NCBI GenBank assembly: GCA_919902775.1
Contig: CAKKRJ010000013.1
Coordinates: 1-59,201, forward strand
Direction of reading: 5' to 3'
Source: Burkholderiaceae bacterium
GTDB taxonomy: Bacteria > Pseudomonadota > Gammaproteobacteria > Burkholderiales > Burkholderiaceae_C
Length of the DNA stretch: 59,201 bases
This document shows positions 27,849 to 35,601 of this stretch, in pieces. The position numbers were made by a program, and so were the translations under genes. Below the pieces are notes generated by a model that saw only the letters and a list, made by a program, of their open reading frames with translations, made no database searches and was not told the origin of the DNA. Numbering within the stretch: position 1 is the stretch's first letter; the number at the start of each line of letters is the position of its first letter.

Positions 27849-28405
27849 GTTCGGACTCCCCATTTGGCGATCAAGGTTTTCAAGCCCCGGTGAATGTTCA
27901 CTTTGACGGCTGACTCGCTTTGGCCGGTTCGCTCGGCGGTCTCACTGATCGACAGGCCGTGCAGCCGGGTGTGCTCAATCGCCTCACGTTGGCGTGCAGG
28001 CAAACCGGCCAGCAGGGTGTCCAGATCTTTATGGGCATCGCTGGCGTCTTCTTCGCTTTCCACCGCCAAGGTGTTGGCCCAGTCGTCGATGTCGTCGTGC
28101 AGGTGGCCGCGCCGCCCATGGGCGCGCAGGTGGTCCACCCATTTGTAGCGCGCAATCGCGTACATCCAGGCGGTCAAGGGCTGGTCGCTTTGGTAGGTGT
28201 GGCGTTTTTGATGGATGGCCATCAGGGTTTCTTGCACAAGGTCCTCAACGTCGCTGGGGTGGGATAACAGTCGTTTCTTGAAAAAGCTGCGCAGGTAACC
28301 GCTGATCAGGTGCAGCACCCGTTCATAGCTGGGCGTGTCGCCGTCAAGCGACGCCGTCCACAGCGCATGCAGTCTGGCTTCGATGGTGTGCAGGCTTTCG
28401 CTCAA
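27845..28405 (-). CDS. ECF sigma factor, SigF-like
   Basis: 186 residues. The sigma-2 region (about 28-95) shows DVEDLVQETLMAIHQKRHTY and PLTAWMYAIARYKWVDHLR; the sigma-4 region (about 125-180) has LPARQREAIEHTRLHGLSISETAERTGQSESAVKVNIHRGL. It pairs with the DUF1109 anti-sigma encoded next and is divergent from the bufferin operon, the arrangement seen for SigF-type (ECF16-like) regulators of metal stress. The apparent start is TTG 28405; I see no ATG or GTG nearby in frame. A matching promoter ends only a few bases before this TTG, implying an almost leaderless message or a different start. Confidence 0.88.
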   Translation of the reverse strand: MSESLHTIEARLHALWTASLDGDTPSYERVLHLISGYLRSFFKKRLLSHPSDVEDLVQETLMAIHQKRHTYQSDQPLTAWMYAIARYKWVDHLRAHGRRGHLHDDIDDWANTLAVESEEDASDAHKDLDTLLAGLPARQREAIEHTRLHGLSISETAERTGQSESAVKVNIHRGLKTLIAKWGVRT

Positions 28406-28410
28406 GTCAG

Positions 28411-28436
28411 TTCGTCCAGCAGGTTGAAAAAGTTAC
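28411..28436 (-). promoter_or_regulatory. SigF-type promoter toward the sigma gene
   Basis: On the minus strand GTAACT is followed after exactly 16 nt by CGAA, matching the GTAAC-N16-CGAA pattern recalled for SigF-type sigma factors. It implies autoregulation of the sigma/anti-sigma pair. Confidence 0.65.
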
Positions 28437-28469
28437 TGACAAAAAAGAAATTTTTAGACTTCATTTTTT

Positions 28470-28495
28470 GTAACTTTTGAATCGGTCTGAGCGGA
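28470..28495 (+). promoter_or_regulatory. SigF-type promoter toward the bufferin operon
   Basis: GTAACT (28470-28475), 16-nt spacer, CGGA (28492-28495). The same -35 hexamer and spacer occur in the divergent sigma promoter. The predicted leader to the precursor ATG is about 80 nt. Confidence 0.65.
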
Positions 28496-28580
28496 TTACA
28501 CCATGACTGCAACGAGCCCGTAACCCCGTGGTGTCGGGCCAAGCGGTTGATTCAACCCCTTATCCATTCAGGAGAATTTC

Positions 28581-28886
28581 ATGAACAAGCAACAACTTTT
28601 TTCTCTCGCCCTGGGCTCTGCTTTCGCCGCTGTGGCGGTCATGCCCGCGCAAGCTGCTGGCAACCCGTTTGCTGCCAAAACACTGGATGCCGGTTACCAA
28701 GTCGCTCAGGCCGACACCAAAACCAAAGAGGGCAAATGCGGTGAAGCCAAGTGCGGCGCGGACAAAAAAGCCACCAAGGCCAAAGACGGCAAGTGTGGCG
28801 AGGCCAAGTGCGGTGCCGACATGAAAGACGGCAAGAAAAAAGACGGCAAGTGCGGTGAAGCCAAGTGCGGCGCTGACAAAAAATAA
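28581..28886 (+). CDS. bufA: Bufferin-type Cys-rich peptide precursor (DUF2282-like)
   Basis: 101 residues. A signal peptide (1-25, ending MPAQA) precedes a linker and three copies of a KCGEAKCGAD repeat, each preceded by EG or DG, giving six Cys at 53, 58, 72, 77, 91 and 96 in a Lys-rich background. The repeats match the EGKCG motifs of bufferins, exported peptides whose Cys are converted by an MNIO enzyme to thiooxazole-type heterocycles that bind copper. AGGAG lies six bases before the ATG. It heads the operon bufA-bufB-bufC-doxX under a SigF-type promoter. The family is recalled, not searched; which Cys are modified is not known. Confidence 0.85.
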   Translation: MNKQQLFSLALGSAFAAVAVMPAQAAGNPFAAKTLDAGYQVAQADTKTKEGKCGEAKCGADKKATKAKDGKCGEAKCGADMKDGKKKDGKCGEAKCGADKK

Positions 28887-28960
28887 GTCCACCGGCCACG
28901 CGATGCCCCGGCGCCTGGCGCTGCGGGCATGGCGTTCAACGCATTCAACAGAGACTTGCC

Positions 28961-29827
28961 ATGACCAAAATCGACACATCGATGCGTCCTGTCCAAGGGG
29001 CGGGGCTGGGGTTCCGGCGTGAACTGATCGGCGCACTGCAACAAGGCGTGCCCGACGACATCTGTTTTTTTGAAATCGCGCCCGAAAACTGGGCCGGCAT
29101 GGGGGGCCGATCTGCGCGGGATTTGCGCGCTTTCACCGAGCGTTTTCCCTTTGTCTGCCATGGCCTGTCGCTGTCGTTGGGGGGCTCTGGCCCGCTCAAC
29201 GAAGAGCTGGTGCGCCGTACCCGCGACTTCATGCGTGAACACGGCATCGGCCTGTTCACCGAACACCTGTCCTGGTGTGCCGACGACCGCCACCTGTATG
29301 ACCTGCTGCCCCTCCCCATGACCGAAGAAGCCGTGCGCTGGACGGCAGAGCGCATCGCCCGGGTGCAAGACATGCTGGGCATGCGCATTGGCGTCGAAAA
29401 CGCCTCGACCTACATCGCGCCACCGGGCGCCGAAATGACCGAGCCCGAATTCATCCGCGCCGTGGTCGAGCAAGCCGATTGCCTGCTGCACCTGGATGTG
29501 AACAACCTGTACGTCAACAGCCAGAATTTTGGCTATAACCCGCACGCCACCTTGCAACAGCTGCCGCTGGAGCGCACCTGCTATGTGCATGTGGCGGGCC
29601 ATTATGTCGAGCCTGATGGCCTGGTGATCGACACCCACGGCAGCGCCGTGATCGACCCGGTGTGGCAACTGCTGCAAGCGGCTTACCGCTACATCGGCAG
29701 GGAGGTGCCCACCTGTTTGGAGCGCGACTTCAACATCCCCGATTTGCAGACCCTCACACACGAGGTGGCGCACATTGGCCACCTGCAGCGTGAAGCCACT
29801 GGCATGGACCACCGGAGGACCGCGTGA
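28961..29827 (+). CDS. bufB: DUF692 / MNIO-family peptide-modifying oxygenase
   Basis: 288 residues with a TIM-barrel fold of the multinuclear non-haem iron oxidases. Candidate metal ligands are visible in family positions: His67 (CHGLSLS), Glu101-His102 (TEHLSW), Glu146 (GVENAS), Asp179 (HLDVNN), His210 and His214 (HVAGH), and Glu254 (LERDFN). Such enzymes oxidise Cys residues of ribosomal peptides; in bufferin systems they install the copper-binding heterocycles on the product of the preceding gene. It acts in the cytoplasm before export. Its stop overlaps the start of the partner gene. Assignment to the family is strong; the exact product is inferred. Confidence 0.9.
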   Translation: MTKIDTSMRPVQGAGLGFRRELIGALQQGVPDDICFFEIAPENWAGMGGRSARDLRAFTERFPFVCHGLSLSLGGSGPLNEELVRRTRDFMREHGIGLFTEHLSWCADDRHLYDLLPLPMTEEAVRWTAERIARVQDMLGMRIGVENASTYIAPPGAEMTEPEFIRAVVEQADCLLHLDVNNLYVNSQNFGYNPHATLQQLPLERTCYVHVAGHYVEPDGLVIDTHGSAVIDPVWQLLQAAYRYIGREVPTCLERDFNIPDLQTLTHEVAHIGHLQREATGMDHRRTA

Positions 29828-30561
29828 TGCAAGCGTTTCAACAATTCCAGCACGACATGGCGCAGCACCTGCGTGACCCGCACCACACGCGCCGCCCGGT
29901 GGGTGTGCCGCAGCGGCGCATGGCGGTTTACAACGAACTGCTGTTCAACAACATTTGCGGCTTTGTCGACAGTTGCTTTCCGGTCAGCCGCCAACAGCTG
30001 GGCGAGGCCCGCTGGCGCAGGCTGTGCCGCACCTTCTACCGAGACTGGCCCTTGCACACACCTTGGTTTCGCGAGATTCCCCGTGAGTTTGTGCGCTACC
30101 TGAGCGAGGGCCGCATCGCACAACCGCTGCCGCGTTGGCTGCCGGACCTGGCCCGGTACGAATGGGCAGAACTCGCCGTCGATGTGATGGCCGTCACCGT
30201 GCCGGCGCACGATGCGCAAGGCGACATGATGCAGCGGCCCGTGCTGCTCAACCCCGCCCGCATGGACGTGGTCAGTCTGTGGCCCGTGCACCGCATCGGC
30301 GCGCAGTGGCAGCCGCGCCAGCCGCAGCCCACGTTTTTGGTGGTGTTTCGAGATGCCCAACTTGGTGTGCAGTTCAGCGAAATCAACGCCGTCACCGCCC
30401 GCTTGTTGGCCTTGCTGGAGACGGGCTTGACCGGTCAGCAGGCCCTGGCCCAACTCGCGCACGACATGGCGCATCCCGACCCGCCAGCGCTGCAAAGCTT
30501 TGGTGAACAACTGTTGGTCAGCCTGCGTGCGCAAGGCGTATTACTGGGGACATTGAAATGA
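29827..30561 (+). CDS. bufC: DUF2063 partner protein of the MNIO enzyme
   Basis: 244 residues. The N-terminal DUF2063 domain (about 1-95) shows [35 protein letters not shown], typical of the partner that presents the precursor to its DUF692 enzyme. The C-terminal half (about 100-240) is a family-typical extension ending in a winged-helix-like segment. It starts at an ATG overlapping the bufB TGA; a GTG one codon upstream is possible. The fixed order precursor, MNIO, DUF2063 is diagnostic of a bufferin-like biosynthetic unit. It is likely required for substrate recognition rather than catalysis. Confidence 0.88.
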   Translation: MQAFQQFQHDMAQHLRDPHHTRRPVGVPQRRMAVYNELLFNNICGFVDSCFPVSRQQLGEARWRRLCRTFYRDWPLHTPWFREIPREFVRYLSEGRIAQPLPRWLPDLARYEWAELAVDVMAVTVPAHDAQGDMMQRPVLLNPARMDVVSLWPVHRIGAQWQPRQPQPTFLVVFRDAQLGVQFSEINAVTARLLALLETGLTGQQALAQLAHDMAHPDPPALQSFGEQLLVSLRAQGVLLGTLK

Positions 30562-31088
30562 ATCAAATTTGCAATCTCGCCCTGCAGGGCCTCAAGGTCC
30601 TGGACACTTTGGGCCTGTGGCTGGGGCTGCTCAGCTTGCGGCTGCTGTTGGCCTGGGAATTTGGTGAGGCCGGGTTTGAAAAACTCCACGGCAAGAACTG
30701 GTTTGCCGACATCCAGGACCAGTTCCCCTGGCCCTTCAACCTCATTCCCGCCGACCTGAACTGGGTGCTTGCCACAGGCTTTGAAGTGGTGGGGGCCATC
30801 GCCCTGGTCGTGGGCTTGGGCACGCGGTTCATGTCGGCATCGCTCATCGTGCTCACCGTCGTGGCCATCTTCAGCGTGCATTGGCCTGAGTCCTGGTCCA
30901 CCTGGGGCGAGTTGCTCAAGGGCTATGCGCTCAGCAACGATGGCCATGGCAACTTCAAACTGCCCGTGATCTACATCGCCATGTTGCTGCCCTTGGTGTT
31001 CATGGGGCCGGGGCGTTTGTCGCTCGATGGCTTGATTTTCCGGATGGCCTCGTCGCGCCATCGGAATGCTCTACAGTTTGCTCCTTAA
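30558..31088 (+). CDS. DoxX-family membrane protein
   Basis: 176 residues with four predicted membrane helices ([28 protein letters not shown] first, then [33 protein letters not shown] and [16 protein letters not shown]). [14 protein letters not shown] after the first helix is typical of DoxX proteins that close bufferin/DUF692 operons. Role unknown; a redox function in the membrane supporting metal or oxidant defence is often supposed. The ATG overlaps the DUF2063 stop (30558-30561). It ends about 50 bp before the next transporter operon. Confidence 0.85.
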   Translation: MNQICNLALQGLKVLDTLGLWLGLLSLRLLLAWEFGEAGFEKLHGKNWFADIQDQFPWPFNLIPADLNWVLATGFEVVGAIALVVGLGTRFMSASLIVLTVVAIFSVHWPESWSTWGELLKGYALSNDGHGNFKLPVIYIAMLLPLVFMGPGRLSLDGLIFRMASSRHRNALQFAP

Positions 31089-31136
31089 AACGCCATGGGC
31101 CGTGAGTCTGCCCATGCTTTCACCGAGCAGGGAATC

Positions 31137-32399
31137 ATGCATTTCAACCCAACCGCCATCGCAGCATCCGACATATCCACCCCGTCTTCAACGTCCCCCG
31201 TCCGGTGGAACAGGCGGCAGTCGCTGGGTGTGTTGGCGGCAGCGGCCATGCCCGCCTGGGCGCAAATCGCCAAACCTTCCTGGGCTGACACCGAACGCGT
31301 CGCACGCGGCCAAACCGTGTACTTCAACGCCTGGGCAGGCAGCGAGCGCATCAACGCCTATCTGCAATGGGCGGCGGCTCAGTTGCAGCGCGACTTTGGC
31401 GTGCAGTTGCAGCACGTCAAGATCAGCGACGCGGCCGATGTGGTCAAGCGCGTGCGCGCCGAAAAGCAGGCCGGTCGCCAAGACACCGAAGGCACGGTGG
31501 ACCTCATCTGGATCAACGGTGAAAACTTTGCCGCGATGAAGCAGGACGGCTTGCTGGCCGCGCCGTTCGCCGCCAGCCTGCCCAACTTTCAATGGGTCGA
31601 CACGGTGGGCAAGCCCACCACGCTGGTGGATTTTTCGGTGCCCACCGATGGCCTGGAGTCGCCTTGGGGCATGGCCCAGCTGACATTTTTTGCCGACAGC
31701 AAGCGCCTGCCCAAGCCCCCGCAAAGCATGGATGAATTGCTGGCGCTGGCGCGCACGCAACCGGGGCGCATCACCTACCCGCGGCCGCCCAACTTCCATG
31801 GCACCACCTTCATCAAGCAGGCGCTGATCGCGCAGGCCCCGGATGTGAAAGCGCTGGCCCAGCCGGTGACGCCCGCTGCGCTGCAGGCGCAAGCCGCACC
31901 GTTGTGGCGTTTCCTCGACGCATTGCACCCGCAGCTGTGGCGGGGCGGCAAACAGTTTCCGCAAAACGCGGCGGCTGTGCGTCAGATGGTGGCCGATGGC
32001 GAGTTGCTGATGGGCCTGACTTTCAACCCCAACGAAGCGGCCAACGAGATCGCCGCCAAGCGTTTGCCCGCGACGGTGGTCAGCTGGCAGTTCGCCAAGG
32101 GCACCATCGGCAACACGCACTTTGTCGCCGTCCCGTACAACGCGCCCAGCAAGGCGGGCGCACAGGTGGTGGCCAACTTTTTGTTGTCGCCCGCCGCGCA
32201 AGCGCGCAAGGCAGACATCGACGTGTGGGGCGATCCCACGGTGCTCGATGTGGCGCGCCTGCCCGCCGCAGAGCGCGCACGCTTTCAGTCGACCCCGCGT
32301 GCCGGGCAACTGGCCCACAGCGTCCCCGCCCTGCCCGAGCCCCACGCCTCGTGGGTCGACGCGCTCGAAAAAGAATGGACCCGCCGTTACGGCGTGTGA
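31137..32399 (+). CDS. ynjB: ABC transporter substrate-binding protein, YnjB-like
   Basis: 420 residues. A twin-arginine-like export signal (WNRRQSLGVLAAAAMPAWA, about 20-38) leads to a periplasmic binding protein. YnjB-like features are FNAWAGSERINAYLQWAA, DLIWINGENFAAMK, PWGMAQLTFFADS and RITYPRPPNFHGTTFIKQAL. It heads a set whose order (binding protein, permease, ATPase, CDP-alcohol transferase) matches E. coli ynjBCDF. The ligand is not established. ATG at 31137 is chosen because GCAGGGA lies before it; an upstream ATG (31095) lacks a ribosome site. A 123-bp REP-containing element separates it from ynjC. Confidence 0.85.
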   Translation: MHFNPTAIAASDISTPSSTSPVRWNRRQSLGVLAAAAMPAWAQIAKPSWADTERVARGQTVYFNAWAGSERINAYLQWAAAQLQRDFGVQLQHVKISDAADVVKRVRAEKQAGRQDTEGTVDLIWINGENFAAMKQDGLLAAPFAASLPNFQWVDTVGKPTTLVDFSVPTDGLESPWGMAQLTFFADSKRLPKPPQSMDELLALARTQPGRITYPRPPNFHGTTFIKQALIAQAPDVKALAQPVTPAALQAQAAPLWRFLDALHPQLWRGGKQFPQNAAAVRQMVADGELLMGLTFNPNEAANEIAAKRLPATVVSWQFAKGTIGNTHFVAVPYNAPSKAGAQVVANFLLSPAAQARKADIDVWGDPTVLDVARLPAAERARFQSTPRAGQLAHSVPALPEPHASWVDALEKEWTRRYGV

Positions 32400-32438
32400 C
32401 ATGCAGCGCAAGTGTCTTTGCAGCTCGGGGCTCACTGT

Positions 32439-32561
32439 CATGAATCCAGCGCGACGTCCGGGATGATGAAAGTCAAGGGGCATTCGCACGCAGGGGCGCG
32501 CTCCCACAGCGCCCGGGTTTTTGTGGGAGGCCGCCCCTGCGGCCGAAGGCTGTTCTTTCAC
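32439..32561. repeat. 123-bp BIME-like element, copy 1
   Basis: Full-length copy lying between ynjB and ynjC. It starts CATGAATCC, contains GATGATGAAAGTC, the inverted unit GCATTCGCACGCAGGGG, the forward unit TGTGGGAG with GGCCGCCCCTGCGGCC, and ends CTGTTCTTTCAC. The same 123-124 bp layout recurs at 40069, 43101 and (inverted) 44257. Confidence 0.85.
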
Positions 32562-32585
32562 CTTAAAGCCACCGACCACCCGTCC

Positions 32586-34262
32586 GTGAAGGTGCTCTTG
32601 CCTTTGCTGTTGGCGCTGGCCGCAGCCGTGCCCATGTTGTGGGCGCTGTCGGCCGCGCTGGTGCAATGGCTGGATGCATCCGCTTGGCAAGCCCTCTGGG
32701 GCGACCCGCAAACCCTGCGGGCTTGGGGCCTCTCGCTGTGGACGGGGCTGGCTTCTACGGCTTTGGTCTGGTTCACGGTGGCGCGTTGGCTGGCCAGTGG
32801 CTTCATGCGCCAGCAGCTGGGGCGCTGGCTGGCGCATGTGCCGGCCTTGCTGGCCACGCCGCACGTGGCCATGGCCATTGGCCTGGTGTTGTGGCTGGCG
32901 CCCAGCGGTTGGGCTTTGCGCCTGGTTTCACCCGGCCTGACGGGTTTTGATGCACCGCCGCCCTGGTTCACCACGCAAGACCCTTGGGGCCTCGGTTTGA
33001 TCCTGGCGCTGTGGCTGAAAGAAGTGCCATTTTTGCTGTGGGTGGCGGCCACCCAAATGCAGCGCGAGGACCTGCGCCGCCGCTGGCAAGCCGAATACGC
33101 CCTGGCCCAAACCCTGGGGCGCACGCCTGCGCAGGCTTTTGCGCAAATCGTTTGGCCGCAATTGGCCCTGCGTTTGCGCTGGCCCTTGTTGGCGGTGCTG
33201 GCCTATGGCCTCACGGTGGTGGACATGGCGCTCATCATCGGCCCGGCCACACCGCCCACCTTGGCGGTGCTGGCTTGGCAATGGTTGGGTGACGCAGACC
33301 GGGCCATGCAAGCGCAAGGTGCGGCGGCGGCGGGGCTGCTGACTTTCACGGTGTTGGTGATGGGCGTGGCCATGGCGGTGGTGCGGCAAGCTGTTGCGGC
33401 CATGCGTTCATTCGGCCGCAGGGGCGGCCTCCCACAAAGACATCCACCAGCGCGGCCTGCGGTCGTTTGTGGGAGCGAGCCCCTGCGGCCGAATGGCCTG
33501 TGGACCGCCATCGTTGTCATCTACATCGCCGTCTGGTTTGCGTTGGCGGTGGGCAGCGTGTCGGGCGTGTGGCCTTTCCCCCAGCTGTGGCCCTCGCTCT
33601 GGACAGGCGATGCCTGGCAGCAAGTGGCGGGCAGCGCCGCCACGGTGGGCACCACGCTGGGCTTGGCGGTGGCGTCGGCCAGTCTGTGTTTGCTGTGGTC
33701 GGTGGCCTGGTTTGAGACGGCAAGTCGGCGCTGGCAACAGGTGCTGCGGCCCGTTTGGTTATTGCCGCTGGTCTTGCCTGCGGTGCTGTGGGTGGTGGGC
33801 TTGTACAGCGTGGCCTTGCAGTGGCGGCTGGAGGGGCAATGGATCGGGTTGGTGCTGGCGCACGCGGTCATGGTGCTGCCCTACGTGCTGTTGGCGCTGG
33901 AGCCCGCTTACCTGGCGTTAGACCCGCGCCAGGCTGCCGTGGTGGCCAGCCTCGGGCATGGGCGTTGGGTGTATCTGCTGCGCGTGCAATGGCCCTTGCT
34001 CAAGCGGGCCATCGCCTCGGCCTGGGCGGTGGGTTTTGCCGTCAGCGTGGCGCAGTATTTGCCCACGCTCTATGTGGGCGCGGGCCGCTTTGCCACCGTG
34101 ACCACCGAAGCCGTCACCTTGGCTGCCGGTGCGCAGCGCTCGCTCATGAGCGCCTATGCCGCCTTGCAAATGTTGTTGCCCGTGTTGGCCTTTGCTTTGG
34201 CCGGTTGGCTGGGCAGGCCGCGCCAATTTGAGAAAATCGCGCCCATGAAAGACACCCCATGA
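32586..34262 (+). CDS. ynjC: ABC transporter permease, fused two-domain, YnjC-like
   Basis: 558 residues with about twelve membrane helices in two repeats of a binding-protein-dependent permease domain. The EAA-like loops are AEYALAQTLGRTPAQAFAQIVWPQ in the first half and AAVVASLGHGRWVYLLRVQWP in the second. The start is placed at GTG 32586, just past a REP element, since the frame upstream merely translates that repeat. A second REP pair encodes about residues 275-303, in the cytoplasmic connection between the two halves. The ATPase gene overlaps its stop (ATGA). E. coli YnjC is of similar size and order. Confidence 0.85.
   Translation: MKVLLPLLLALAAAVPMLWALSAALVQWLDASAWQALWGDPQTLRAWGLSLWTGLASTALVWFTVARWLASGFMRQQLGRWLAHVPALLATPHVAMAIGLVLWLAPSGWALRLVSPGLTGFDAPPPWFTTQDPWGLGLILALWLKEVPFLLWVAATQMQREDLRRRWQAEYALAQTLGRTPAQAFAQIVWPQLALRLRWPLLAVLAYGLTVVDMALIIGPATPPTLAVLAWQWLGDADRAMQAQGAAAAGLLTFTVLVMGVAMAVVRQAVAAMRSFGRRGGLPQRHPPARPAVVCGSEPLRPNGLWTAIVVIYIAVWFALAVGSVSGVWPFPQLWPSLWTGDAWQQVAGSAATVGTTLGLAVASASLCLLWSVAWFETASRRWQQVLRPVWLLPLVLPAVLWVVGLYSVALQWRLEGQWIGLVLAHAVMVLPYVLLALEPAYLALDPRQAAVVASLGHGRWVYLLRVQWPLLKRAIASAWAVGFAVSVAQYLPTLYVGAGRFATVTTEAVTLAAGAQRSLMSAYAALQMLLPVLAFALAGWLGRPRQFEKIAPMKDTP
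33410..33495. repeat. REP pair (family A) inside ynjC
   Basis: Inverted units TTCGGCCGCAGGGGCGGCC...CACA (33410-33436) and TGTGGGAG...CCCTGCGGCCGAATGG (33467-33495). The reading frame stays open and codes for a Pro/Arg-rich linker between the permease halves. Confidence 0.8.
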
Positions 34263-34960
34263 TCGCTGGACTGTTGGTCGAGATCGACCGCCTGGGCAGC
34301 GCCACCCACACGCTGGTGCAAGGCTTGCGGCTGCAGGTGCCTGCGGGCGAAATCCTCACGCTCATGGGGCCCAGCGGTTGTGGCAAAAGCGCGGTGCTGG
34401 CGGCCATCGCGGGCACGCTGGCCAGCGTGTCCGAGGGCTTGCAGCCTTTGCAGTTGACAGGCCGCGTGCAGTTGCATGGCCGCGACCTGACCGGTCTGCC
34501 AACCCACCAGCGTGGCGTGGGCCTGCTGTTTCAGGATGCGCTGCTGTTCCCGCACATGACGGTGGTCGAAAACCTGCTCTTTGCCGTGCTCGGCCACTGG
34601 CCGCAGGCCGAGCGCCGCCAGCGTGTGGAACAAGCCCTGCAAGAGGCCGACCTGGCCGGTTTGGGCGAGCGCGATCCGTCCACCCTGTCGGGCGGGCAAC
34701 GCGCCCGTGTGGCCCTGATGCGGGCCTTGCTGGCCGAGCCGCAAGCGCTGCTGCTGGACGAGCCGTTTTCCAAACTCGACGCCCCTTTGCGCGCGCAATT
34801 GCGCCCGTGGGTTTTTGCGCATGTGCGCGAGCGCGGCATCCCCGTGGTGCTGGTCACGCACGACCGTGAAGACGTGGCCGACCCGCAGCGCGTGGTGCAA
34901 CTGAACGACAGCCAACCAAGCGCTGCCCGCTTGCCCATGCCCGAAGGCCCACATGTTTGA
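34259..34960 (+). CDS. ynjD: ABC transporter ATP-binding protein, YnjD-like
   Basis: 233 residues. Walker A GPSGCGKS (about 38-45), ABC signature LSGGQRARVAL (about 142-152), Walker B ALLLDEPFSKLD and the switch His in VLVTHDREDV are all present. It energises the transporter with the YnjB and YnjC homologues. ATG overlaps the ynjC stop, and its own stop overlaps the start of the next gene, so the four genes are translationally coupled. Confidence 0.9.
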   Translation: MIAGLLVEIDRLGSATHTLVQGLRLQVPAGEILTLMGPSGCGKSAVLAAIAGTLASVSEGLQPLQLTGRVQLHGRDLTGLPTHQRGVGLLFQDALLFPHMTVVENLLFAVLGHWPQAERRQRVEQALQEADLAGLGERDPSTLSGGQRARVALMRALLAEPQALLLDEPFSKLDAPLRAQLRPWVFAHVRERGIPVVLVTHDREDVADPQRVVQLNDSQPSAARLPMPEGPHV

Positions 34961-35573
34961 CCGTCAGGCCCAAGCGCTGTTGCGCCCCGTGTTGAATGCC
35001 GCGGCGGGTTGGCTGGTGCGCGCCGGTGTGGGTGCTGATGCCCTGAGCTGGTTGGGTTTTGCATGGGGCCTGGCCGCCGCCGTGGCCATCGCATGGCAAG
35101 CCTGGTGGTTGGGTCTGGCCCTGCTGCTGGTGTCGCGCCTGCTTGATGGGCTGGACGGCAGCGTGGCCCGGCTGACCCGGCTCACCGATGCCGGCGGCTT
35201 TCTCGACATCACGCTGGACTTTTTGTTTTATGCCGCCATCCCCCTGGCCTTTGCCGTGGCCAACCCCACAGCCAACGCGTTGCCAGCGGCCGTGTTGTTG
35301 GCCAGCTTCATCGGCACCGGCAGCAGTTTTTTGGCGTTTGCCGCGCTGGCCGAAAAGCGCGGCCTGGCCGACACCGCCTTGCCGGGCAAAAGCTTTTACT
35401 TTTTGGGAGGCCTGACCGAAGCCACGGAAACCATCGCCGTCTTTGCCGCCATGTGCGTGTGGCCCGCGTACTTTGCGGTGCTGGCTTATGGGTTTGCGCT
35501 CTTGTGTGCCATCACCACCGCCATGCGGATTGTGTGGGGCCATGGGCGGTTGAAAGACCGAGGGCCCATCTAG
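34953..35573 (+). CDS. ynjF: CDP-alcohol phosphatidyltransferase, YnjF-like
   Basis: 206 residues with six membrane helices. The catalytic motif DG-x2-AR-x8-G-x3-D-x3-D is complete in DGLDGSVARLTRLTDAGG...DITLD (about residues 66-90). Such enzymes transfer a phosphatidyl group from CDP-diacylglycerol to an alcohol. It overlaps the end of ynjD by eight bases, as ynjF accompanies ynjD in enterobacteria (there with ynjE between). The link between the transporter and a phospholipid-type reaction suggests uptake of an alcohol acceptor; this is speculation. Confidence 0.88.
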   Translation: MFDRQAQALLRPVLNAAAGWLVRAGVGADALSWLGFAWGLAAAVAIAWQAWWLGLALLLVSRLLDGLDGSVARLTRLTDAGGFLDITLDFLFYAAIPLAFAVANPTANALPAAVLLASFIGTGSSFLAFAALAEKRGLADTALPGKSFYFLGGLTEATETIAVFAAMCVWPAYFAVLAYGFALLCAITTAMRIVWGHGRLKDRGPI

Positions 35574-35601
35574 TGCAAGAGTCTTGTGCAAGAAGTCTGC
35601 A

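Noticed and set aside
32412..32585. Upstream N-terminal extension of ynjC
   Set aside because: The 58 extra codons merely translate the 123-bp REP element, and the first membrane helix starts just after GTG 32586.
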